A DNA stretch of 64,000 nt from Caprella mutica (taxonomy: Eukaryota > Arthropoda > Malacostraca > Amphipoda > Caprellidae): NCBI GenBank assembly GCA_947561585.1, contig CANNZV010002625.1, positions 26,338 through 90,337 of the forward strand, given 5' to 3'. The notes beneath the pieces were generated by a model. The model had not been told where the DNA came from, did no database searches, and saw nothing but the letters and a program-made list of their open reading frames with translations. The translations under genes were made by a program, and so were the position numbers. This document shows positions 14,621-25,300 of the stretch, in pieces; within the stretch, counting starts at the first letter, position 1, and each line of letters opens with the position of its first letter.

Positions 14621-15040
14621 TACATTCCCTAGTCTAACTCAATATGAAAGTTTGTTGATTTCCGGGGGCCCCTCATTTGGAATTCTATACCACTACCAAT
14701 TCGCGAGAAAAATAAAGGTCTATTTTAAACGGAAATACAAAGGACACTTGGTGGCTGCTCTATCGTAATGCAGTTATTTCTTGTTTATTTACGCCTTTTT
14801 TCGTTCAGTTACCATTCTTATCTCTGTTGATTTCGTTTGTTGATGCAATGTAAATGATTTTCTTTTACTTACATGTGAATGATTATTGTAGTGTTTTGTT
14901 TGAAATTTTACCTGTATAGATTTTCATTTCCTATATAGAGGAAAACTATAGTTTAACTTGAATATCTTTATATTTTGTAATCATAATTATTACGATTTTC
15001 TTAAATAAAACTATAGATGGGAATTTTATTTTAAAGTGTG

Positions 15041-15086
15041 CTCAATACAAATAATATTCCACTTGTGATGAACTTTTACGGTGAAT
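15041..15086 (+). repeat. isolated partial copy of the 71-bp satellite unit
   Basis: CTCAATACAAATAATATTCC and then GATGAACTTTTACGGTGAA match the 8.6-11.8 kb unit with a few changes, 3.3 kb from the array. Confidence 0.85.
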
Positions 15087-15435
15087 AAATATTAATTACC
15101 AATTATCTAAAATCAAAATTTAGAAATTACAGTGAACGCTTGGTTAAAGTTTCTAATTACTTCTAAACATTATGCAAGATATTAATAGTGCACCATTACA
15201 TTAATTAAATGTGTTGTATAAATAAGCCATTATCTTAATCTCAATCCTATTTTCAGAGTTTGTTTTGTGTTGCACAATGTTGTCGAACAATTTGTGGTAG
15301 TGCTCTGCTTTTTGTGTGTTGTTTATTTGTATTAGAAATTTATGGTTTGTTTTTGTCATGTCAATTGTACAATTGTCCGCTTGTTTGTGTACTGTACAGT
15401 TTTTATTTTGGTTCACTTTTTAAGGTGTACCCAGT

Positions 15436-15807
15436 TTAGAGTGTGTGAACTGTGAATTGCATATTAGTGAGTGATGTCTCTTTGTGATTTTGCTTTTGCA
15501 AATAATACACATCCACAAGAGTCCCTGATTCTTTTCCACATCTCCAGAGAAAAGTAGCAGAGGCCGCACCCACGTTACCGGGAGACTCACGGGAAGACGC
15601 GCCGAAAAAAAGACGGTATTGGGTTTTTAGACGAAACTTGGGAACGTTTTCTTTGATTTGAGTAAGGGAGCTCCCCTCCGCATTCCATGAACGTGCATGC
15701 GGGAGAATTTGGGGAGAGTTTACTCGCTGATCTTCATTAAATTCATGTGGAACCGATGTGTAAGTTTTTTTCAGCTTGTCAATTTGCTCCAGATGGTCTG
15801 ACTCAAT
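15436..15807 (-). pseudogene. unrecognised coding-like open frame, 123 codons without start
   Basis: Stop-free from just after TGA (15810-15808) to TAA (15438-15436), with higher G+C than the surroundings. It contains HLEQIDKLKKTYTSVPHEF and FFGASSRESPGNVGAASATF. The same frame continues upstream of the TGA as SRAKAIAKYQRTYEQLDDSI, as if one stop interrupted a longer frame. There is no early ATG. It could be a decayed transposon accessory ORF or a retrocopy; I do not recognise the family. Confidence 0.35.
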
Positions 15808-16369
15808 TCAAATGCTGTCATCAAGTTGCTCATACGTTCTCTGATACTTAGCTATGGCTTTTGCTCGACTATCACTCTCAAATATTCATTCTGTGGGTAG
15901 GGAGTCTAGGGACTGACCACTACCCTCTTCACCAGCAATTTTTACCTATCTTCACTGTGTTCTTTCATTTGATAGGCTATACAGAGACCTAAAATATGAA
16001 AATAAATAGTACCAACGTAAGTAATTTATGGCAAATGTTCCTTATGCCTACATCGTTCTACGTCAATGTACATATGATCAAAAGATTTTAAATAAATGTA
16101 CCTAAGATCTACAAGCATAAGATAAGGATTATGCATAATTGATGTTAGCACTACTTTGAGAAGCAGTGTTGCATCGGAAGTCTTCTTTATTTTGCCATGA
16201 ATTATTGGCTTACTTGCTTCTTATTGAGGTTTTATACGCAATTGAAATACAAAAATATTCATTGCTTACACGAATTACTGTAGAAATTTAATAGTATGTA
16301 ATGATCTGGAATGACCATTATTTTCTGAACAACCTTTTAAGCAAACAAATCCTCAGAATGTTAGATAGA

Positions 16370-16825
16370 CCCCAATTGGAAATAGGAAACAGGATCGAGG
16401 CTGCGGTTAAGCCGATCGTGATAGTCACAACGGCAGCAAGGGAGCAGCGAGAGCGCAGCGTGGGATCAAAATGACCGCTTTGGGGGGGGGGGGGCTAATT
16501 CTATTTCGGTGTAACTGCGCAGAACTACTCTGTGCACCTGATCCTATTTACCTAGCGCGCTACCTTACTGCGGATACGCGGCCTTTAGCCCAAACTGCTA
16601 TAATAGTGATATAATATTACAGTCGTGGCTAGGGGCCACGCATCCGCAGTTAGGCAGCGCACTAGGCAAATAGGAGCAGGTGCCCAAAGTAGTTTTGCGC
16701 AGTTACGCCTAGTAGAATTAGCCACCAAAGCGGTCAATTTGGCACCCAAGCTGCGCTCTCGCTGAACCCTTGCTGCCGTGGTGATTTAACCGCTGCCTCG
16801 AACCTGCGCCTATTTTCAATCGGGA
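16370..16825. mobile_element. G+C-rich foldback element (~455 bp)
   Basis: Two long inverted arms of about 200 bp flank a short centre near 16595. GAGGCTGCGGTTAA, GGCAGCAAGGG and AGCGAGAGCGCAGC recur in reverse complement on the right side. The left arm has a 13-G run (near 16482-16494) missing from the right arm. G+C content contrasts strongly with the neighbours. It codes for nothing. Confidence 0.85.
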
Positions 16826-17031
16826 TCCTTTGTCGCTTTAACCTGAGTTTTAAGTTAATTCTTTCCCTATCTTTTTATTTTGGAAAGAATAAAAGGCTGG
16901 ATTCAAGTAAAAAATTGTATTTATATCATCACAGTACCGATATATTATCATTATAGTAACATTCATTTTTTTATTTATATATATTATTTAGGGTCTACAA
17001 CATGAATACTATGTACATTAAATAACTTAGA

Positions 17032-17044
17032 GGGGGGGGGGGGG
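17032..17044 (+). repeat. 13-G homopolymer
   Basis: A run of 13 G followed by TAGGGG, next to a G-rich minisatellite. It could form a G-quadruplex. Confidence 0.9.
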
Positions 17045-17093
17045 TAGGGGTACTAAATTATTACTTATAGCTAGCCATTCAGGTATGGGAGAT

Positions 17094-17300
17094 AGGGGTG
17101 GAATTTCAGGATAATAGAGGTGGAATTTCAGGATAATAGAGGTGGAATTTCAGGGAATAGAGGTGGAATTTCAGGGGATAGAGGTGGAATTTTAGGGGAT
17201 AGAGGTGGAATTTCAGGGGATAGAGGTGGAATTTCAGGGGATAGAGGTGGAATTTCAGGGGATAGAGGTGGAATTTCAGGATAATAGAGGTGGAATTTGG
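17094..17300. repeat. 21-bp minisatellite, ~10 copies
   Basis: Unit GATAGAGGTGGAATTTCAGG plus one base; flank units carry ATAATA instead of GGGATA. The minus frame across it reads as a (PPLSPEI)n peptide and is a repeat artefact. Confidence 0.95.
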
Positions 17301-17499
17301 GAAAATAGAAGTAGGAATAAAGTTGGATGTGGTGACTGTATAAAAAAATCAAGTTATTCAAATTATCAGAAGTCATATTAAACTCAATATTAAAAAAGTT
17401 TAGATACAATGTAGAATCGTCACAACAAGATTTAGTGAGATGAAGATTCAAAATGTGATCCGAAAGTTTTATTTGAATTTTTAAAGCCATTTATCGTAA

Positions 17500-18535
17500 T
17501 ATCTAACGTAATATTCAGCGCAGTATTGTGGTAGACTTGCAGTCAGACTGCTAATTTACTGCTTTGATATCAAACCTTTTGAATAGATTTTTAAATTGCA
17601 TAAAGTAAGAAAATAAAGAGTTTTTAACAATTTTAAAATAATTTAAAAATGTTTGTTTTACTCCGATATAAAATGTATTAGCTAAAAATTAGCATTAAAA
17701 AACAATGAATCTAATAGATGTAAGTTACGATCATTTTATGAAGAATTAAAGTTTTTCCGATGATAATAAAACCTGCATAATTGTTATGCAGCTTTCAAAA
17801 ATAATTTTATTCTATTAATAATTGCTGAATTACATGTTTTTATTTAATATAACATTCAAGCAATGATGAATGAATATTGTATAATAAATACTTAATTGAG
17901 AATGATTGGCTAATTAATAAAAAGAATATATTTTAATAGAGATATATAATACTCTGTTAATTACTTCTTAAAACAGCAAGCTATAAAATATATAAGATTT
18001 AATGTAATAAATTAATTAAAAAGCTATTAAATGGCAAATGAAACTAGTGATGGTTCAACCAGGTAAAATAGAATGAAATACTTTAATATTTATAAAAATA
18101 TGATAAATGGGATGCGAATATTATTAATTCATGATAAAATTATTTAATTATGATAAATTAATTATCGATTTGAGAAAAATAAAATAGATTAAATTATCGA
18201 CTAATGATAATTAGGTTAATTAGATAATTAATTTACGAAAAAATAATTGATGGATTATGGAATAATGATAAAAAGGTTGATTAAATTATCGATGTAGGAG
18301 AATATGCTGGGCATATTATTAATAATAAATATCCTAATTAAAATACTCTATTTATTGATAAGGGCTTCACATAATATCAACTAACTGTGCTATGAACATA
18401 GTAAAGTGGCCTAGAACCTCTAACTCTATATATACACTTAAAAAACTCTACTTTTCACCTGGTATGTAATTAATTACCAACATTCTGCCGATATTCATAC
18501 TATCTCTGGTAACAATATTCATAGGGACAATATTT
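17500..18535. other. very A+T-rich spacer
   Basis: Rich in TTAATTA and GATAAATTA words with no organised repeat or gene. Confidence 0.4.
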
Positions 18536-18905
18536 TCACAATGTTGTAACAATATTTACAGGGACAATATTTTCACAATGTTGTAACAATATTGGGATAG
18601 TGTTGCCCAGTTATTATTACAAAAATGTTGAAAGAATATTGGCGGAACATTGTCACAATATTATAACAATATTGGCAATGATGTAACAACATTGACAATG
18701 TTGTTACAACATTAACAATGTTGCAAATATTGGGAGCAATATTGTAACAATATTGGAGCAATGTTGTTACAACATTGGGGGTCACATTGTCCCAATATTG
18801 CAACAATTTGGAAAAAGATTTCCCCAATGTTGTGACAATATTGGGGCAATGTTGTGACAATATTGAGACAATGTTGTGACAATATTGAGGCAATGATGTC
18901 GCAAT
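18536..18905. repeat. degenerate 22-bp minisatellite, family A
   Basis: Diverged copies of CAATGTTGTAACAATATTGG plus two bases. The same family occurs at 20.7 kb (opposite orientation) and 36.8 kb. Confidence 0.88.
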
Positions 18906-19103
18906 ATACATTGTCACCTGGGATAGTTCCAACATTCCCTCAATACTTACTATCGAATGTTGGAGAGATATCGGATTAATGTTGAGGCAATCATCAGGTT
19001 ACAATATTAGGGAAGTTTCAAATTCTGTACAGCATTTACAAAAATTTGTGACTGGGTAAATCTTCGTACTATTTACTACATATTTACAATGATGAGTGAT
19101 GAC

Positions 19104-19276
19104 TAGGCTTGTGACAATATGCGTTTAAAATCATAGTTCTTAAGAATATCACGAAGGAAATGAAATGGTATCGAATACCATATACCGCTGGTGTAGAACC
19201 ATTTAATGCTCTTTATTTCAATCCGTCTATAATATTTTCAGGATCTGTGATTTTAAAGCATATTGTCACAACCCGA
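19104..19276. mobile_element. MITE family B, copy 1 (TAGGGTTGTGAC ends)
   Basis: TAGGCTTGTGACAATATG at the left pairs with CATATTGTCACAACCC at the right. The interior shares AATGGTATCGAATA and CGTCTATAATATTTTC with the copies at 31.2, 43 and 57 kb. Confidence 0.82.
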
Positions 19277-19454
19277 GTGTTAACTATGTTAATGATGACT
19301 ATGTAATTCGAAAGAGATGAGATTTGTGATGATTATTTATAGGGGGAAATTCTGATTTAAAATATAAAAAGCAAACAGGATTAAGGTTCTACCTAGTATT
19401 CTGAAACTTTTTACACCAGGTAAGGGATCTGTCAGACCTGATTTTACCACTTAA

Positions 19455-19695
19455 GGGCCGTACACACGTAGGGTTTTTAATGTCTTTCCACCAGACTTTT
19501 TGCTAAGCTCCTCCTACTTTTTCCACGAGAAAATAAGAAAAAATGATATAATTATTTTTTATTTTAGTTGGTATCCATGATACCTGCAGGTATCAAGGAT
19601 ACCAACTAAAATATTATATTCTGGTTGAAAAAGTAGGAGGAGCTTAGCAAAAAGTCTGATGGAAAGACTTCAAAAACTCTACGTGTGTACGGCCC
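19455..19695. mobile_element. palindromic MITE family C, copy 1, flanked by TTAA
   Basis: Starts GGGCCGTACACACGTAG and ends with its reverse complement. TTAA lies directly on both sides (19451-19454 and 19696-19699). The arms meet at TACCTGCAGGTA. The right arm lacks about 35 bp present in the left arm, unlike the near-perfect copy at 62.9 kb. A TTAA target duplication would suit piggyBac-like mobilisation, but this is inference. Confidence 0.88.
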
Positions 19696-19892
19696 TTAAG
19701 AGCATTTACTCACCAATGTTAGATAGACTCTTTGCCCTATTTGCTCTTTAACTGTTAGTTCATACGTTTGCATATAATGTATATTTTTCAAATTGAATTA
19801 ATCGATTTCTTAATATATTTTCAATATGATTATTAATACAGTATTTCCTTAAATTATACATAATTTGTATGAAGAAAACCTTATGAGAAATA

Positions 19893-19955
19893 ATTGTGGG
19901 CCATGGAAGATTAAGTATGGTAGCCTCTCCATTTTCTATGGCCCCCAATGATTTT
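19893..19955. repeat. short hairpin repeat family D, copy 1
   Basis: TTGTGGGCCATGGAAGATTA pairs with TTTTCTATGGCCCCCAAT across a short loop. Related hairpins lie at 33.7, 34.3, 37.3 and 57.2 kb. Confidence 0.65.
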
Positions 19956-20375
19956 ATCCTGGGAAATAAATTTTAAGTCAAAAACTCAGATTTAATTAAT
20001 GACAGATAATCTTATTCATTAATTATGAGTAAATTTAATAGATATTTTATATATTGACTTTTTGTTTCATGATATTCATTATTTAAAAAAAATCGTATTT
20101 GAAAAATATAAAAAACGGAATTTTCAGAAAATCTTAGAAATGTTTTTTTTTATTCTTTTTTTTCAAGTTTCGAAATTTTACGAAATGTATTTGTAGACAA
20201 ACAACATCAAAAATGTTTATATAAGATAAATTATGTAAAACAACATTGTCCACAACAACATTGTACATCTTCCAAAAATACACTCTATAAGAACCGTCCT
20301 ATCAAATTTATACGCTATATCATACATTCAGGTAAAAATTTCACTGAGGTTTAACCCTACATATTAGCCATACAA

Positions 20376-20540
20376 GGTAAATAACACATGGTAAATAACA
20401 CATGGTAAATAACACATGGTAAATAACACATGGTAAATAACACATGGTAAATAACACATGGTAAATAACACATGGTAAATAACACATGGTAAATAACACA
20501 TGGTAAATAACACATGGTAAATAACACATGGTAAATAACA
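20376..20540. repeat. 14-bp minisatellite, ~12 copies
   Basis: Unit TAAATAACACATGG, almost invariant. Confidence 0.97.
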
Positions 20541-20671
20541 GATGTTTAAACGCATATGTTCAACTGTAAATCGTGAACATATCGTGAACATATCTAGTTC
20601 GTAAATCGTGAATTGAATAAAAATATATTTAGAATGAAAATTTAATTAATATTTAACAATGTTTCTTGGTG

Positions 20672-21118
20672 CAACATTGTCCCAATATTGTTACAACATT
20701 TTCCTAATATTGTTACAACATTGTCCCAATATTGTTACAACATTGTCCCAATATTGTTACAACATTGTCCCAATATTGTCCCAATATTGTTACAATATTG
20801 TCCCAATATTGTTACAATATTGTCCCAATATTGTTACAATATTGTCCCAATATTGTTACAACATTGTCCCAATATTGGTACAACATTGTCCCAATATTGT
20901 TACAACATTGTGCCAATATTGTTACAACATTGTCCCAATATTGTTACAACAATGTCCCAATATTGTTACAACATTGTCCCAATATTGTTACAACATTGTC
21001 CAATATTGTTACAACATTGTCCCAATATTGTTACAACATTGTCCCAATATTGTTACAACATTGTCCCAATATTGTCCCAATATTATTACAACATTGTCCC
21101 AATATTGTTAGAAGATTG
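20672..21118. repeat. 22-bp minisatellite family A, opposite orientation, ~20 copies
   Basis: Unit CCCAATATTGTTACAACATT plus GT; some units lose the TTACAACATTGT half. Array sequence resumes at 21378-21405 beyond a MITE, so the MITE interrupts it. All three plus frames are open, a repeat artefact. Confidence 0.95.
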
Positions 21119-21131
21119 TGACAATGCTGTA

Positions 21132-21377
21132 CACTGAAAAAATTTGCTAGTCAGCCTGACTCATCGCTTGAGTCAAGGCTGCAAAATTTCAATATTGGAG
21201 TCTTTTTTTTCTTGGTTGACTCTACCTGAGTCAATCTGACTATGAATTAGGAGTCAATATGACTCTTGTTTTTGAGTAAAATGTTAGAATGAGTCAAATT
21301 GACTCACATTTTTGAGCCAGTTTTGGGACAAACTGAAAACTCAAATTTTGAGTCAATTTGACTCATTTTTTTCAGTG
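21132..21377. mobile_element. CACTG-ended MITE family E, copy 1 (246 bp)
   Basis: Begins CACTGAAAAAATTTG and ends TTTTTTTCAGTG. The interior is rich in GAGTCAA / TTGACTC motifs. About 85-90% similar by eye to the copy in an FRMD8 intron at 26673-26921. TA lies on both sides of this copy. Confidence 0.9.
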
Positions 21378-21833
21378 TAACAACATTTCCCAATATTATT
21401 TACCTGGGCAATAGAATTGTTTAATATCGAGTATTGCTATTACACTTAGTAACCTATTGACTTTTGTATACTATATTCAATAAATTTACTAAACCATATT
21501 TAACGCAATACTTGAAAATCGTCAAATTTAAACGGCGAATGATTATAGTTTCTGAAAAATTTCCATTTGTTCATTAATTGCATAATTTTTTCTAATAAAT
21601 ATTTTATGCTTCACGAAAAAACTAATAAAATAATATTTATTATCTCACTCTCATTTTACAAATATTCAATATTGATTTAATATTCAAACTATAAAGTTAA
21701 CTAAAGTGAGGGCAAATTTGGTACACCAACATCGATAGTGATTTACCTTTAAATCTATAATGAATGAAAGTTGAAGATTAAAATATAGTATTTCACTTAA
21801 AATCTCAATTGTCAGTCATCTTGAAAAATAGTT

Positions 21834-21839
21834 TTTATT
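21834..21839 (-). promoter_or_regulatory. candidate poly(A) signal of FRMD8
   Basis: AATAAA on the minus strand about 440 bp past the preferred stop codon. The hexamer is common in A+T-rich DNA, so support is positional only. Confidence 0.3.
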
Positions 21840-21963
21840 CTCCTAAGTCTCGACTCACCAAACTTCTTATCTGTTTTTACTTTTTATGCAGAAAACTTAC
21901 CCTGCATTTGCTTTTACTTTTTACTCTTCATTTTCTTGTATCTTTCCCCCACCCGATTGACTT

Positions 21964-22110
21964 CACTCAAAATCCACTTGTGTCCTACCCCCCATCTTCA
22001 CTCAAACACCTTATCCATCTCTCCCTCTCCTCTATTTTCACTCAAACACCCCAAGCACCTCTCCCTCTACCCCTATTTTCACTCAAACACCCCAAGCACT
22101 TCCTCCACCA
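21964..22110. repeat. pyrimidine-rich 35-41 bp degenerate tandem repeat
   Basis: Four copies of TTTTCACTCAAACACCCCAA at 21964, 21999, 22039 and 22080, in the probable FRMD8 3' UTR region. Confidence 0.75.
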
Positions 22111-22279
22111 CCCGCTCCATTTCACTGAGTGGGGGACTCTCTTGCAAAGTAGCGTTGCTGACCCTCCCCTCCACCATCCGATGGTACTTCAGATCCTGGT
22201 GAAGACTGCTGTGTTGGCTGTGGTTCTGATCGGGTTTCATGAGGAGCACAATTGGTCAGACATACTGCGCGAGTGCTCC

Positions 22280-22323
22280 TCATCTGTGGAAATGCCATGA
22301 CCCCATAGTGCCTACGCAGCGTC
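22280..22323 (-). CDS. FRMD8 (bili): FRMD8 terminal coding exon (preferred form)
   Basis: Acceptor GTTTCAG/GACGC at 22324. Joined to exon 9 it reads ED-GRCVGTMGSWHFHR and TGA at 22280-22282. The EDGR junction resembles EDGKG in human FRMD8, which is why this acceptor is preferred. A second acceptor-like site (TTTCCACAG) at 22284 would give a different tail ending SDQLCSS and a TGA at 22237-22239. Which is used cannot be decided from sequence. Confidence 0.6.
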
Positions 22324-25300
22324 CTGAAACAAACACGCTGTTAGATGACGCACTAAATAAAAAGATAACACAATGAGATAAAAAGATAACGGAATGAGAT
22401 AAAAAGATAACACAATGAGATAAAAAGATAACGGAATGAGATAAAGTATAACGCACTGTGGGAGCTTAAGCGACAAGATACACGACATACAAAAACTGTT
22501 CCACTAGAGTTAAATATTCAATAGACTTAGGCCCCTTTCATACTAGCGTTTTTTTTCATGCCACATCAAATGTATTGGTTCGTGGAGGAACGCTACGACT
22601 GGTTAAGCGTATGTGTTTTGTATGATTGGGCGTTTTTCATGCTAGATTTTTGTAGAAAAAATCGCCTCGTGTGAAATAGGGCTCAGTACTTTCCACCAAG
22701 TATTGCAAACTAGATATCAAACATGTATCTCTGTCATACAGAGTTCAGAATGAAAGTTAAATTAAACAAAAAGGACGTCAGGAAATCCTAATCTTAAATA
22801 TTCCTCTATTTTCTGCAGTCTTAGGAGCTTCAATCTTATGCAGAAAACTATTGAATAGCTAGCTAATCAATCACCAGAATGAGTTGAACTACAATAACTG
22901 GAGAAAGATATGTGCACCAAATACCTAAAATTTGTTGGAATATTATTCTACGAAAATAAAATAATGTTATGAATGTGTAACTATGATCTTCATGGATGAG
23001 TTATTTTAAGATTCCATTTTGTTCTGATTTTTGGATCAAGAAGAAGTAGTTCGGTGGTATAAGAAAACTAGAAGAATGACCTGAATTAGGATTTTACCAC
23101 AAAATCCCTAGTATTCCATAAATATTCTTTGAGAGTATTTATTAAAACATATTTTACAGAGCTGTAGCTGTTCAATTTCATTTACTGCTTAATTAACTGA
23201 CAAAGAGGTTCGAAGGGTAGCATGTTTCCTGTTACAAATATATTAGAGTGTATTAATATACCCATCACTTAAATTTGTCAACGAAAAGTCAGGTAAGTTG
23301 GTAACCCAGCATTCAGATGTTAAGTCTACGGAACACACTCACCATCTTCCGTGAATGTAGCGAGACAAAGCTTCTCCAGTTTGTTACTCAAAGTGGACCC
23401 AGGCACTTCTTTTCTCGACACTGTAGCCAATGGAACTAACACGTCTGTAAAAATAGATAGGGTTAGATGAGAGAAAAATATAAATTATCAGCATGAAAAT
23501 TTTGTATGATACAACAATAATCAAGTACTAAATTGTTTATAATGAATTGATTAATCAAGCTTATGATAATAGGTTTCCAGCGAACTCTATTTCTTTAACT
23601 ATAAATTCTCAATTCACATCTGTTGTGACGGGAGATTTACAAAAATGGCATTTCCAAATTCAAAATTGAATTAGAGAAACCTATCTGGAATAACGTTAAA
23701 GGTCCTTTCTACGATTAATTTAAATTTGTAGAGCTAAGGTTATGTAACACATTACAGTTAACAGAAAAGAACCTGATCAGGTATTCGCTTCGAAATTAAT
23801 TATAGTATAACAAATATTCAAACTGAACCTTCACTGCCTGTCACTGTAATAGGTTAAATAAAGGAACACGAAAGCCTTACAAATTATATCTCGTATTTTC
23901 GTATATTTGATGGTTATTACTTGTTAGGTAATTTTAGGTACTAATGATTTTTAGTGTAGAGGAATTTAGGCTATGGTATGGCTAACTTCTTATGATATAA
24001 CTATCAGCCTTGTTATCGTTTGGAATCAATCAGAAGTAACCCTTTCTGTTTCTTTGTTTAGTTAGTTTAGAAAGACGGAGGGTAATGCAAAACCCATCCA
24101 AATAACTTAAATTAAATATTATAATAACCGTATAGAACTAAATTTGAAAAGGTTTGCAGTTTTAAAATCAGAACCTTGGCTCTAATGAATAGAGTAATAA
24201 AAAATCTGTAAAATGGAGGGGACTTTTATCACTACTAATTAGACTGCTCGAAACTCAATCGATCGAAAAACAAGTGCTCGAACGAATAATTGTTCGGATG
24301 AACAATTACTCGAAGGTTAAGTTAGATTAGAATAAACTGTTATTGTTTATTCGAGCAATTGTTTTGAACAACTGCTTTCAAAAATTGTCTTTCGAGCAAT
24401 TTACCTAGAACCGGTTTGGACAGATACCAGTTCTTTCTTTACTGGATTAATATTATCGAAAATATATAAGCTATTCCTTCTACATTATTTGATTTATTTC
24501 ATTAACATATTTGAATAATTCGAATATCATTTATGTAATGAATATAATATATGAGAAATTAGTGAATTTTTGTCAATTATTTAGTCTCGTTTCGACCAAT
24601 TAAAAGAAGTTATACTATTTGAAGGGCAACTAAGGTAAAGAATAAATTAGTAATTTTCCTGGATAGATTTTTATATTTCATGTTCATTGACGATCAAAAT
24701 AGCTTTTTGTTAATTACACATTAATTTCATTATTTTTAATTCATTTTTTATATATTAAGAATTTATAAAGATATTTTTCTAGCTACTTCTTGTCGTGAAA
24801 AATATGTTAAATAAGAAAATTAGAACCATTAATTGGGTGAAAGATTTGACTTAAGAGAATGTATCCTTTCATTTAAATATAAGTTATGATAAACCTGATG
24901 ATAAATAATAATTGATGATAAAAATGATCTCTTCAAAACTCTGGTATTTTATACGAAATGAACGCTTTAAAAAAATTTAGATTAAATTTAAGTAGGTAAA
25001 TATTACATACAACAATGATGAAGCTTGTTTTTTTATTTTGAAAATTGTATTAATTTCACGTAATTATTGATAGCGACAGTGAATGGAAGTTATTTAATTA
25101 TATTGAAAAATGTATCGATATATTTTAATTATAAGATAAAACTCAATATCAACCATATATGTATATTACAAAATCTATTTTCAAAATATTATGGAAAATT
25201 ATTATATCTTTTTTCTCTTTGAAAATTATTAAATGAAGTTCCTGTACAATGTAAATGTATTCCTATTTAATTTATTATGTTTTTTTTTCTTATATTTGAT

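Noticed and set aside
15500..15760. Possible PIF/Harbinger-like peptide on the plus strand (RRYWV.., GEF)
   Set aside because: Only scattered short matches with frameshifts; too weak to claim, so only the minus-strand open frame is listed.
17128..17490. Minus-strand frame with a (PPLSPEI)n proline-rich tail
   Set aside because: The tail is the 21-bp minisatellite and the N-terminal part is A+T-rich with no recognisable domain.
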